This document shows positions 1 to 6,905 of a DNA stretch of 18,609 bases, in pieces. Each line of letters begins with the position of its first letter. Within the stretch, counting starts at the first letter, position 1. Source of the DNA: Micavibrio_C sp964577255 (GTDB lineage Bacteria > Pseudomonadota > Alphaproteobacteria > Micavibrionales > Micavibrionaceae); assembly GCA_964577255.1 (NCBI GenBank), contig CAZNYM010000033.1:1-18609 (forward strand). Direction: 5' to 3'. A program made the position numbers and the translations under genes. The notes below the pieces were generated by a model. The model saw nothing but the letters and a program-made list of their open reading frames with translations. It was not told the origin of the DNA and did no database searches.

Positions 1-107
1 GGCGGCAGCAGCGCCGCCGCCATCATCAGGAGAACGACATAAACCATGAACCCGGCAGTGCCGCGCGGCAGGGGCGATCCGGTGAGTGTTTGCGCGGGTT
101 TATCCAT
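1..107 (-). CDS. alg8: Probable Alg8, alginate polymerase glycosyltransferase, N-terminal 35 codons only
   Basis: This is a reading frame that runs off the left edge of the window. It begins with ATG at 105-107, five bases after the algD stop codon, so it is probably co-transcribed with algD. The visible peptide starts MDKPAQTLTG and then enters a hydrophobic stretch (TAGFMVYVVLLMMAAALLPP). That stretch resembles the first membrane segment of Alg8, the inner-membrane GT2 glycosyltransferase that polymerises GDP-mannuronate. In Pseudomonas alg8 directly follows algD, which supports the call. No catalytic motif is visible, so another membrane protein of the pathway, such as the AlgI O-acyltransferase, cannot be excluded. 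Confidence 0.6.
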   Translation of the reverse strand, partial: MDKPAQTLTGSPLPRGTAGFMVYVVLLMMAAALLP

Positions 108-112
108 CGTGA

Positions 113-1432
113 TTACCAGCAGATCCCCGTGTAACCCCGGCGGCCTTCCGCCGCCGTTTCTTTGAGGCGCACGAGATCGATGACGGGTATGTTATCGTTG
201 GCGCGGGTGAGGATGCCGGCATAATCCGCGCCGTGATTGCCGATCACGATCAGATCGGCGCGACCAAGCAGATCGGCGGGCGTGGAGACGAGGCAGCGGG
301 CGATGTGTGGAATGCCCTCGCGGATATATTTCTGATTGGCGCCTTCCATGTTGGCGGCTTCGTAGACGCAAGGATCGTAGATGAAGAGCTCGGCCCCGTC
401 CTGCAGCAGCTTTTCCGCCAGAGCGACAAGCGGGCTTTCGCGCAGATCGTCCGAGCCGGCCTTGAAACTCAGGCCCATCATGCCGATTCGGGTTTTGCCG
501 CTCTGGCGCACCAGCGCGTGCGCGCGGCGGACCTGTTCGGCGTTCGCTTCGAGCAGCGCGTCGAAAATGGGGGTTTTCAGGCCTTTATCCTTAGCGCTCG
601 CGCGCAGGGCGCGCACATCCTTGGGCAGACACGACCCGCCAAAGGCGAAACCGGGCTTCAGATAGGCTTTGGAAATGTTGAGCTTGGTATCAAGGAAGAA
701 GATATCCATCACCTTGTGGCTGTCGACGCCGTGTTCCTTGAGAATATTGCCCAGTTCGTTGGCGAAGCCGACTTTCATGGCGTGCCAGGCATTGTCGGCG
801 TACTTCACGCCCTCGGCGACCTCGACGTCGGTGATGACTTCGGGCGCCTTGATGCCCTGATAAAGCGCGGAGAGAGCGCGGGCTGTTTTTTCGTCGAGCG
901 CGCCGATGACGATCTTGGGCGGATTGAAATAATCGAAGATGGCAGAGCTTTCGCGCAGGAATTCGGGATTGTTGCCGAAGCCGAAATCCACCCCGGCTTT
1001 TTTGCCCGAGGCCTGCTCGAGCGCGGGGATGGCGACCCGGCGCGCGGTGCCGGGCACGACGGTGCTGCGCAGGACCACGCTGTGGAATTCTTTCTTGTCC
1101 TTGAGGACCGCGCCGATCTCGCGGCATACCGTTTCGACGAAATCGAGCTTGAGCGCGCCCCTTTCATCGCTGGGGGTGCCCACGCAGATCAGCGACATGG
1201 TGGAGTTCATGACTGCCTGGCGGGCGTCGCTTGTGGCCTTGAGCCTGCCGGAATCGACGGCTTTTTTGATCAGCGCCGTCAGATCCGGCTCGACGATCGG
1301 GGCGCGGCCTTCCTGCAGACATTTAACTTTCACCGCATCGGTATCGACGGCGATGACGTCGATTCCTTGCTCGGCGATACAGGCCGCCGCCACCGCTCCG
1401 ACATAACCCAGGCCAAAAATACTGATTTTCAC
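113..1432 (-). CDS. algD: GDP-mannose 6-dehydrogenase
   Basis: AlgD oxidises GDP-mannose to GDP-mannuronate with NAD+ in the cytosol, the committed step of alginate synthesis. The 439-residue protein is close to the roughly 436 residues of Pseudomonas AlgD. It has an N-terminal Rossmann motif (GLGYVG, residues 7-12), the central helix region around residues 205-245, and the catalytic block GFAFGGSCLPKDVRAL with the nucleophilic cysteine at residue 268, the same number as in P. aeruginosa AlgD. The wider UDP-glucose/GDP-mannose dehydrogenase family includes UDP-glucose dehydrogenases, but the active-site wording and the alginate neighbours favour AlgD. The start codon is GTG (1430-1432), with a loose GGGGA element upstream. 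It is divergent from algJ across about 190 bp. Confidence 0.95.
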   Translation of the reverse strand: MKISIFGLGYVGAVAAACIAEQGIDVIAVDTDAVKVKCLQEGRAPIVEPDLTALIKKAVDSGRLKATSDARQAVMNSTMSLICVGTPSDERGALKLDFVETVCREIGAVLKDKKEFHSVVLRSTVVPGTARRVAIPALEQASGKKAGVDFGFGNNPEFLRESSAIFDYFNPPKIVIGALDEKTARALSALYQGIKAPEVITDVEVAEGVKYADNAWHAMKVGFANELGNILKEHGVDSHKVMDIFFLDTKLNISKAYLKPGFAFGGSCLPKDVRALRASAKDKGLKTPIFDALLEANAEQVRRAHALVRQSGKTRIGMMGLSFKAGSDDLRESPLVALAEKLLQDGAELFIYDPCVYEAANMEGANQKYIREGIPHIARCLVSTPADLLGRADLIVIGNHGADYAGILTRANDNIPVIDLVRLKETAAEGRRGYTGICW

Positions 1433-1469
1433 GATTTACGAATCCCCACACAGAAGAAGAATGATACAC

Positions 1470-1485
1470 ACAGGCGCATGCCTGT
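1470..1485. repeat. Inverted repeat ACAGGC-GCAT-GCCTGT upstream of algD
   Basis: This is a perfect 6-bp inverted repeat with a 4-base centre, 38 bp upstream of the algD GTG. It has no T-run on either side, so it looks more like a protein-binding site than a terminator. Its half-site (ACAGG/CCTGT) recurs at 1606-1620. Confidence 0.4.
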
Positions 1486-1605
1486 TTAACCCGGGATTGG
1501 CGGCTGTTCAATCCCCGGAATGCTGCGAGGCAACAATTATTGCAATTCATTGATTCTAAAAAGATATATCGATATTTTTTCATCGGGCCCTTGCCTTTTT
1601 TCACG

Positions 1606-1620
1606 CCTGTTTTATACAGG
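1606..1620. repeat. Inverted repeat CCTGT-TTTAT-ACAGG directly before algJ
   Basis: A perfect 5-bp inverted repeat with a 5-base AT centre ends four bases before the algJ ATG. Its right arm contains the only visible Shine-Dalgarno-like sequence (AGG, 1618-1620). It could be an operator, or as RNA a small hairpin masking the ribosome binding site. Confidence 0.4.
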
Positions 1621-1624
1621 GCCC

Positions 1625-2686
1625 ATGCGCCGGATTCCCTTTCCCGCTTTCATCTTCGTTCTGATTCTGCTCGGCGGCGGCGCCATGGGGCTCGGCTGGA
1701 CGCGGCCGGCGCAGGACAAGACGGGTCATCCGGCCGCCGGCGCTGTTTTCAACGGCGCGTGGTCGCAGCTTTTCGAGAAAAACTTCGGCGAGGTCATTCC
1801 CCTGTTCGCGCCCGCGCGCGACACCTGGGGGCGGATCGAGTACGCGCTGTTCCGTCAGGGCCGCGCGGGCGTGGTAGTCGGCGAAGACGGCTGGTTGTTT
1901 ACCAGCGAGGAATTTTCCTGCCCCGCAGATAGCGAAGAAACGTTCGCCGCGCATATGAAATTCGTCGGGGAGACGGCGGACACGCTGCGGCAGCAGGGCA
2001 GCGAGATCGTGATCGCGCTGATCCCCGCCAAAGCCCGCGTGTTTGAAGAAAAAACGGGAGCGCTCTCCTGGCCTTCCTGCCGGAGAGATGTGTATGACCG
2101 GGCGCGGGCAGCCTTTAAAGCAGCGGGGATTGCGTATGCCAGCCCGCTTGCCGCCCTGCAGGCCGGCGGCGCGGAAACTTTCCTGCGGACCGACACGCAC
2201 TGGAGCCCCGCGGGCGCCGCGCGCACGGCCGAAATCGTGGCTGATACCGTGAAAACGATCAAAATGCCCCTGCCCGCCGCCGCTTTCGACGTTAAAACGG
2301 GAGCGGCGGAGCCGCACCGGGGTGATCTGCTGCGCTATCTGCCGGGCGTTGCCGAAGACGGGATTGCTTCTGACCGCCTGGCAACACCAGAAAGCGTTTC
2401 ACCGGCGCAAAGGAGTGATGATCTGTTCGGCGATAGCACCGCGCCCGCTGCCGCGCTGATCGGCACGAGCTACAGCGCCGATCCGTCCTGGGGGTTTGAG
2501 GCGGCGCTGAAAAAATCGCTGGGAGCCGATGTGATCAATCTCGCCGACGAGGGGCTGGGACCGTTTAGCGTGATGAAGAACTATCTCGATAAGAAGCCGC
2601 TGACGGCGCACCCGCCGCTACTAGTGATCTGGGAGATACCAGAGCGCTATCTGATCCTGCCCGAGAAAGATTTTGTGAAAGAATAA
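1625..2686 (+). CDS. algJ: AlgJ-type alginate O-acetyltransferase (SGNH-like)
   Basis: This periplasmic, membrane-anchored protein should pass acetyl groups toward alginate during O-acetylation, working with AlgX and with AlgI/AlgF, which lie outside the window. The start is set at ATG 1625 because a signal-anchor begins there (FPAFIFVLILLGGGAMGL); the frame is open further upstream to 1520, but that extension has no such segment. Family marks in the 353-residue product are GVVVGEDGWLF (82-92), the catalytic DTHW motif (Asp190, His192) and GTSYS (280-284) carrying the presumed nucleophile Ser282, followed by VIWEIPERYL near the C-terminus. Asp190 and His192 fall at the positions I recall for P. 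aeruginosa AlgJ. It lacks the C-terminal carbohydrate-binding module of AlgX. The algX start follows its TAA stop by two bases. Confidence 0.88.
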   Translation: MRRIPFPAFIFVLILLGGGAMGLGWTRPAQDKTGHPAAGAVFNGAWSQLFEKNFGEVIPLFAPARDTWGRIEYALFRQGRAGVVVGEDGWLFTSEEFSCPADSEETFAAHMKFVGETADTLRQQGSEIVIALIPAKARVFEEKTGALSWPSCRRDVYDRARAAFKAAGIAYASPLAALQAGGAETFLRTDTHWSPAGAARTAEIVADTVKTIKMPLPAAAFDVKTGAAEPHRGDLLRYLPGVAEDGIASDRLATPESVSPAQRSDDLFGDSTAPAAALIGTSYSADPSWGFEAALKKSLGADVINLADEGLGPFSVMKNYLDKKPLTAHPPLLVIWEIPERYLILPEKDFVKE

Positions 2687-2688
2687 CC

Positions 2689-4041
2689 ATGATGAAGCGC
2701 TTTCTTCTGTTTTCTTTCCTGGCTCTCGCCGCCGCGCCCGCGTGGGCAGCCGGCGGCCTTGAGCGCTGCAAGGCGCTTTACGATGAAGCGGCTTACGGCG
2801 AGGAATTCGAGGATTACAAAATGCTGCTGCCGGGTAAGGAAGGCTGGATCTTCCGTACCAAGAGCGATTTCAAAACCGATTTTCCACTGTCGGAGGAAAA
2901 CAAGGCATGGTTCCTGAAATTCCAGGAAGCCCTGAAGTCGCAGAAAATCAACAGCGTATTCGCCATCATTCCCACCCGCGGCATGGCCGCGGCCACGATG
3001 CTGCCCGATAACGATCCCCTGCGGCAATCCTACGACTCTGCCCGCGCGCGCGAGAATTACCGCGCCTTTCTCGCCGGCGCGCAGGAAGCGGGGATCCACT
3101 TCACCGGCACGCCATCGCTCGCGGCAGGGCCGGGCTATTTCAACCGAACCGATCACCACTGGACGACCGCCGGCGCGCGGGAAATGGCGCAGGCCGTGGC
3201 GGCGTACGCGCAAAAAGAGAATCTGGACAAAGGCTTGAAGAAAGAAAAATTCGCAACCGTGCCCGGCCCCGAGACTCCTTTCCGCACCACGTTCGGGCGG
3301 ACTATCAAGAAGCTTTGCGGCATCGAGCTTGAAACCGAAACCGACGCGACGGCACAGACGGCACCCGCCGGCGTGTCGGCCGACGATCTGTTCGCAGAGC
3401 GGCCCTTTCCGGGCGTGATCCTGAGCGGTACCAGCAACAGCAAGCGCGAGTTCGACAACAATTTCGATGGTTTTCTGAAGGAATTTTTGTCGGCGGACGT
3501 CTACAACGCCGCCATTTCCGGCGGCGGCATCACCGATTCCCTGATCGCCTATTTCAACAGCGATCTGTACCGCGACCACCGGCCCCGCCTGATCGTGTGG
3601 GAGATACCCGGCTATTACCGTTTCGACGATTCGCAGATGCCCGCGCTTTTGCAGCAGCTGACGCCCGCCGTTTACGGCGATTGCGCCAAACCCCTGGTCG
3701 AAACCACTGCAGCACTGACGCCGGAGGAAAAGCGCCCGGTGCTGATCGATGAAAAGGCTTTGAAACAGGCCGGATTGGAAGGCAGGGATTACTACGTGCG
3801 TCTGGCGTTCGACCGGCCGGTCAAAAAGCATTTTACTCTGAGCATCGACCGCGCCGGCAAAAAAAGCGAGCGGATCAAATTCAAACGCTCGAAACGCTAT
3901 CCTTATGACGGCGTTTTTTATTACATGCCGCGCGACGACGAAGCAGCCGCCACTGCCATAAGCCTGTCCGTGCCCGAGGAAATGGCAGGGCTTAAGGTCG
4001 CCGCCCGGCTTTGCCCGGTGCCGCGCAAACCTCTTTTCTAG
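2689..4041 (+). CDS. algX: AlgX, alginate O-acetyltransferase with C-terminal carbohydrate-binding module
   Basis: AlgX is the periplasmic enzyme that acetylates polymannuronate and also belongs to the export complex. The 450-residue precursor (family about 474) starts with a Sec signal peptide ending near AWA/AGG (residues 18-23). The SGNH-like domain carries KEGWIFRTKSDFKTDF (50-65), YFNRTDHHWT (150-159) with catalytic Asp155 and His157, and SGTSNS (246-251) with presumed nucleophile Ser249. The region after about residue 335 matches the expected C-terminal carbohydrate-binding module. Four cysteines (27, 210, 332, 442) fit the two-disulfide arrangement described for AlgX. Translation is probably coupled to algJ, two bases upstream. 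The stop TAG lies inside CTAG, shared with the convergent algL stop. Confidence 0.93.
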   Translation: MMKRFLLFSFLALAAAPAWAAGGLERCKALYDEAAYGEEFEDYKMLLPGKEGWIFRTKSDFKTDFPLSEENKAWFLKFQEALKSQKINSVFAIIPTRGMAAATMLPDNDPLRQSYDSARARENYRAFLAGAQEAGIHFTGTPSLAAGPGYFNRTDHHWTTAGAREMAQAVAAYAQKENLDKGLKKEKFATVPGPETPFRTTFGRTIKKLCGIELETETDATAQTAPAGVSADDLFAERPFPGVILSGTSNSKREFDNNFDGFLKEFLSADVYNAAISGGGITDSLIAYFNSDLYRDHRPRLIVWEIPGYYRFDDSQMPALLQQLTPAVYGDCAKPLVETTAALTPEEKRPVLIDEKALKQAGLEGRDYYVRLAFDRPVKKHFTLSIDRAGKKSERIKFKRSKRYPYDGVFYYMPRDDEAAATAISLSVPEEMAGLKVAARLCPVPRKPLF

Positions 4042-5181
4042 CGCCGCCCGTAGAGCAGCGCGATGTCGCCCCCGGCGCGGGTCGCGGTCACGGGCTCATA
4101 GCGCCGCAGAAGCGCGGCCGCCGCCGCGGAGGGATGGCGCTTATTATAAAGGAAAAGCCAGGCCATGTGGGTGCCGGGCGATGACAGCGCTTCCTGAGCG
4201 GTGCCGGCTTCGGCAACGAAGTAAGTATCGTCGTCAAGCGCCGTGATCAGGCGCCGGGCCAGGCGGTCGAGTCCGGCATCGTTTTCGCCGTAAAGATCGA
4301 CGCCGTTGCGTTGCGCCAGATCGGCGAGCAGGAACAAAGGCGTAGCGGCAAAAAGATGATAGCGCAGCGCCCGCCGCCCGCGCGCCACTCCACGAGGACN
4401 NNNNNNNNNCCATTTCCAGGGGCAGCGTGCCGTCGAGCGCGATTTCACCGATGCCCGCCCGCGCGCCGACAAGCGCCCAGTCGAAAAGCGCTCGGTCGTC
4501 AAGCGCCACCGACGCGAGCCCGACAGCCCACGCCGCCCAGTAAAGATGATTGTTCTGCCGCGTATTGTTTTCGGCAAGGCGGCTGTAGTCGTCACGCACG
4601 GCGCGGGCGAGGTCGTCGATCCAGCGTTCGGTCAGGCGTTTTCCGGCAAGATCGAGCGCGGGATCGTCGCGCACCTGCAGCCATGCTGCGGCGATGGAGG
4701 CAAGCGCCCACTTGCGCACGGCTTCGCCGGTGGGATTGACCTCGCCCAGCAAGGCACCTGCTTGCGCCCACTCGGCGAGCCACGTCTGAACGCATTGCGC
4801 CAGCGCCGGACGCGGCGGGTTCGACCGTAGATAGGCATTGGCGAGAGAAACGATTTTCTGCTCGAACTGCGTAAGGGGCGCAAGGGCGCGGCGGTAATTT
4901 TCGAAAGCATCATCATCGACGACGTCCTTTTGCCGTGAATCGGAACGGTAGTAGGAAGAAAAAGTCAGCGCGCGCAGGGCAACGGGCGGCGTGGGGCAAT
5001 CGTAACCGGCGACGGTTTCGCGGCGGGGAAAGGATTCGCGGATAAGCGCGGGCGTGAAAGGCGCCGCCAGACCGCGCCCCGGCCCCGGCATCGTCGCGCA
5101 GGCGCTCAGCAGCGCCAGCGCCATCAGGACGCCTGCTATCGTCTTCGCTGCTTTGAAGTTTCCAATAACGCGAACAGTCAT
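4038..5181 (-). CDS. algL: Alginate lyase AlgL, probable lipoprotein; frame broken by an assembly gap
   Basis: AlgL cleaves (poly)mannuronate by beta-elimination and clears stray polymer from the periplasm. The frame before the gap gives 257 residues. ATG 5181 opens a lipoprotein signal with lipobox LLSAC (Cys28, +2 Ala, so probably outer-membrane directed); an extension to 5316 would overlap algG1. Catalytic candidates are Lys85 and His212 in QNNHLYW. After the 10-N gap the protein resumes in another frame with RGRRALRYH, supplying the Arg and Tyr seven residues apart expected of the PL5 site, then NGVDLYGEND and a C-terminus at 4038. The two halves lie in different frames only because of the N placeholder. 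Joined, they give about 372 residues, close to Pseudomonas AlgL (about 367). The gene is convergent with algX and divergent from algG1. Confidence 0.88.
4400..4409. other. Assembly gap (10 N) inside algL
   Basis: Ten N bases interrupt algL. The minus-strand coding sequence left before the gap ends in CTGGAAATGG, and the sequence after it begins GTCCTCGTGGAGTGGCGCG. The literal length (13 bases including partial codons) shifts the frame, so ten is not the true size. It looks like a placeholder between contigs whose ends may overlap at (A/G)TGG. Confidence 0.95.
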
Positions 5182-5288
5182 GATTTTTTCTAGGTTAAAA
5201 CAGCAACGCTGGCCAGTTTTTTGTTGCATCACAAAAAGGCGCCGACTACAAAGAGCAGCACACGTTATGAACAATAGCGGGCCCGCCC
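5182..5288. promoter_or_regulatory. Divergent promoter region between algL and algG1
   Basis: This 107-bp divergent interval must hold the promoters of algL (leftward) and the algG1-algG2 unit (rightward). It contains a T/A-rich inverted repeat (5218-5237), an 8-bp palindrome CTGGCCAG (5209-5216) and GGGCCC (5280-5285) just before the algG1 ATG. The algJ start also has GGGCCC immediately upstream (1619-1624). I cannot assign convincing -35/-10 pairs. Neither algL nor algG1 has a strong Shine-Dalgarno sequence. Confidence 0.5.
5218..5237. repeat. Inverted repeat TTTTTGT-N6-ACAAAAA between algL and algG1
   Basis: Perfect 7-bp arms flank the six-base centre TGCATC, midway between two divergent starts. 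The symmetry and position suit a dimeric regulator. The arms are too A/T-rich to form a GC-stemmed intrinsic terminator. Confidence 0.45.
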
Positions 5289-6905
5289 ATGTCTTCTCCA
5301 GCTTCCTATAAAGCAATCATCGTCCTGTGCCTGCTTGTGCTGGCGGCTGCGGCCGTTTATGCCCTGCGCGGAGAAGAGAAAATATCCTACCGCGTTTCTG
5401 AAAACGTGGCGCCTGCGGTAGCGGTGGTGCCGGTCCTGCCCTCGCTCGACACTTATAATAAGGCTGCGATGGAAAGGCGCATTCCCGCCGCCGGCAGGCC
5501 CAAAGCCGCTTTGAACAGCATGAACAAAAGCGTTTTGCCGGTGGTGTCGGTCAACACTTACGCCGATGATTACGCCGCGCTTCAGGACAAGGATAGAGCC
5601 GACATCATCGAGATTTCCGGCGGGCGCATGAACCTTGAGGCCGTGGCCGCGCAGATAAAAGATCCGGCAGCTCTTGAGAAAACCGCCGACGCGTGGCTTT
5701 TGAAGATTCCCCTGGTGATCCATCCTGAAGCCGCCCTGGTGCTGCGCGGGGGCGAGCGCCTGCGGATGTCATCGCAGACAGGCGCCTTCATCAGCAATTT
5801 CGGCGGGTTGTTCGTGCTTGATTCCGAAGTGATCGGCTGGAACGACGCAGCGGCCCAGCCCGCCGCCTTCGCCGGCAAGGAAAAATTCCGCCCCTATATC
5901 GTCAGCTGGAGCGGGTCGGAGACCTATCTGGCCGGCAGCCGCTTTGCCCATCTCGGGTTCGCCGACGCCAAGGCCTACGGCGTGACGTTTTCAACCAGCG
6001 CTTTTTTGCTGCGCGACCGCCCGCAGACGCCGCGCCCGACCGGATGGATCGTCGATTGCGTTTTCGACGATCTTTATTACGGCTTTTACAGCTATGAGGC
6101 CGATCACGTCGCGATCGTCGGCAACGAATACAAAGACAATATCGTCTACGGCATCGATCCGCACGACCGCTCACGCCACCTGATCATCGCTAACAACAAG
6201 ACTTACGGCACGAAGAAGAAGCACGGCATCATCATCTCGCGCGAGGTGAACGACAGCTGGATCTTCGGCAATCATTCATACGACAACGCCGGATCGGGGA
6301 TCATGATCGACCGCGCGAGCGTGCGTAACGTCATTGCCGGCAACACGATGGAACGCAACAGCGGCGACGGGCTGGTGTTCATCGAAAGCTCCGACAACAG
6401 CAGCTGGGGCAATACGATCCGCGGCAACGGCAAAAACGGCGTGCGCGTGCGCAACAGCAGCAACATCGTGATGCGCGGCGACAATATATCGGGTAACGGG
6501 CTTTACGGCGTCGACGCCTATGCCGTGTCACTGAAGAATACCGGGCGCGACCTGGCGGTCGATCCGTATACACCGCGCGTGACGCTCGACGCCGCCGATA
6601 TCAGTCTTTCCGCCAATATCGGCGGTCAGTTCCGCGCCCGCAACATCGAGGACATGACCCTGGCGCGCATTCAGGCTTTTCGCGCGGGTGAGCTGTTCTC
6701 GGGCGATATCGAGGCTTACGAAGGCGCGCTTCTGTCAGCCCTCAACCCCCAGGGTCCCGGCGTGCGAATCAGCGCGCCGCAAGCGGGCGAGCCGGCGATG
6801 CTGGCGCTGCCGCGCGCACCCGGCGAAGCAGAAATCGAGCCTGCTGCCGGCGTTCCCGCCGACAGCGCAGATGCCGAAGAAACCGATTTCGAGGATGAGG
6901 AATGA
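5289..6905 (+). CDS. algG: AlgG-type mannuronan C5-epimerase, first paralogue
   Basis: AlgG converts D-mannuronate residues in the polymer to L-guluronate in the periplasm. The 538-residue protein begins with a signal-anchor or signal peptide (AIIVLCLLVLAAAAVYA, 9-25). The right-handed beta-helix follows, with the AlgG signature GIDPHDRSRHLII (288-300) containing Asp290 and the catalytic-base candidate His292, then KKHGIIISREVNDSW (310-324) with Arg318. The His-to-Arg spacing of 26 equals that of H319 and R345 described for Pseudomonas AlgG. Compared with its neighbour it has an extra acidic, proline-containing tail after about residue 500, ending DFEDEE. The start is ATG 5289 with no strong ribosome binding site. 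Its TGA stop overlaps the next start (ATGA). Confidence 0.93.
   Translation: MSSPASYKAIIVLCLLVLAAAAVYALRGEEKISYRVSENVAPAVAVVPVLPSLDTYNKAAMERRIPAAGRPKAALNSMNKSVLPVVSVNTYADDYAALQDKDRADIIEISGGRMNLEAVAAQIKDPAALEKTADAWLLKIPLVIHPEAALVLRGGERLRMSSQTGAFISNFGGLFVLDSEVIGWNDAAAQPAAFAGKEKFRPYIVSWSGSETYLAGSRFAHLGFADAKAYGVTFSTSAFLLRDRPQTPRPTGWIVDCVFDDLYYGFYSYEADHVAIVGNEYKDNIVYGIDPHDRSRHLIIANNKTYGTKKKHGIIISREVNDSWIFGNHSYDNAGSGIMIDRASVRNVIAGNTMERNSGDGLVFIESSDNSSWGNTIRGNGKNGVRVRNSSNIVMRGDNISGNGLYGVDAYAVSLKNTGRDLAVDPYTPRVTLDAADISLSANIGGQFRARNIEDMTLARIQAFRAGELFSGDIEAYEGALLSALNPQGPGVRISAPQAGEPAMLALPRAPGEAEIEPAAGVPADSADAEETDFEDEE
6891..6901 (+). promoter_or_regulatory. Shine-Dalgarno for the second epimerase, embedded in the acidic tail of the first
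   Basis: GAGGATGAGGA encodes Glu-Asp-Glu-Glu at the end of the first AlgG and at the same time places GAGG (6891-6894) seven bases before the ATG of the second AlgG. It supports translation initiation at 6902 and tight coupling of the two genes. Confidence 0.65.

Larger units (their letters stand above)
1433..1624. promoter_or_regulatory. Divergent promoter region between algD and algJ
   Basis: This 192-bp gap separates the divergent algD and algJ starts. Its algJ-proximal half is clearly AT-rich compared with the flanking genes. It contains a perfect 10-bp palindrome ATATCGATAT (1566-1575) and two CAGG/CCTG inverted repeats listed separately. A weak plus-strand promoter could be TTGCAA (1540-1545), a 17-bp spacer and GATATA (1563-1568), but the -10 match is poor. 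I see no AlgU/ECF-type promoter that I can name with confidence. Confidence 0.5.

Noticed and set aside
233..1489. A 418-codon plus-strand frame opposite algD
   Set aside because: algD has complete conserved motifs on the other strand; the antisense frame has no recognisable domain or ribosome binding site.
1520..1624. N-terminal extension of algJ by 35 codons
   Set aside because: The extension covers the AT-rich promoter interval and lacks a signal sequence; the membrane anchor begins at the ATG at 1625.
4400..4409. A genuine frameshift making algL a pseudogene
   Set aside because: Both halves keep all expected catalytic residues and the change of frame falls exactly at the N placeholder.
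5267..5311. A 14-codon frame starting upstream of algG1 and overlapping its start, as a leader peptide
   Set aside because: There is no good ribosome binding site and no regulatory feature such as repeated codons or a terminator; probably chance.
5182..5316. N-terminal extension of algL by 45 codons
   Set aside because: It would run across the divergent promoter region and overlap algG1; the lipoprotein signal peptide starts at 5181.
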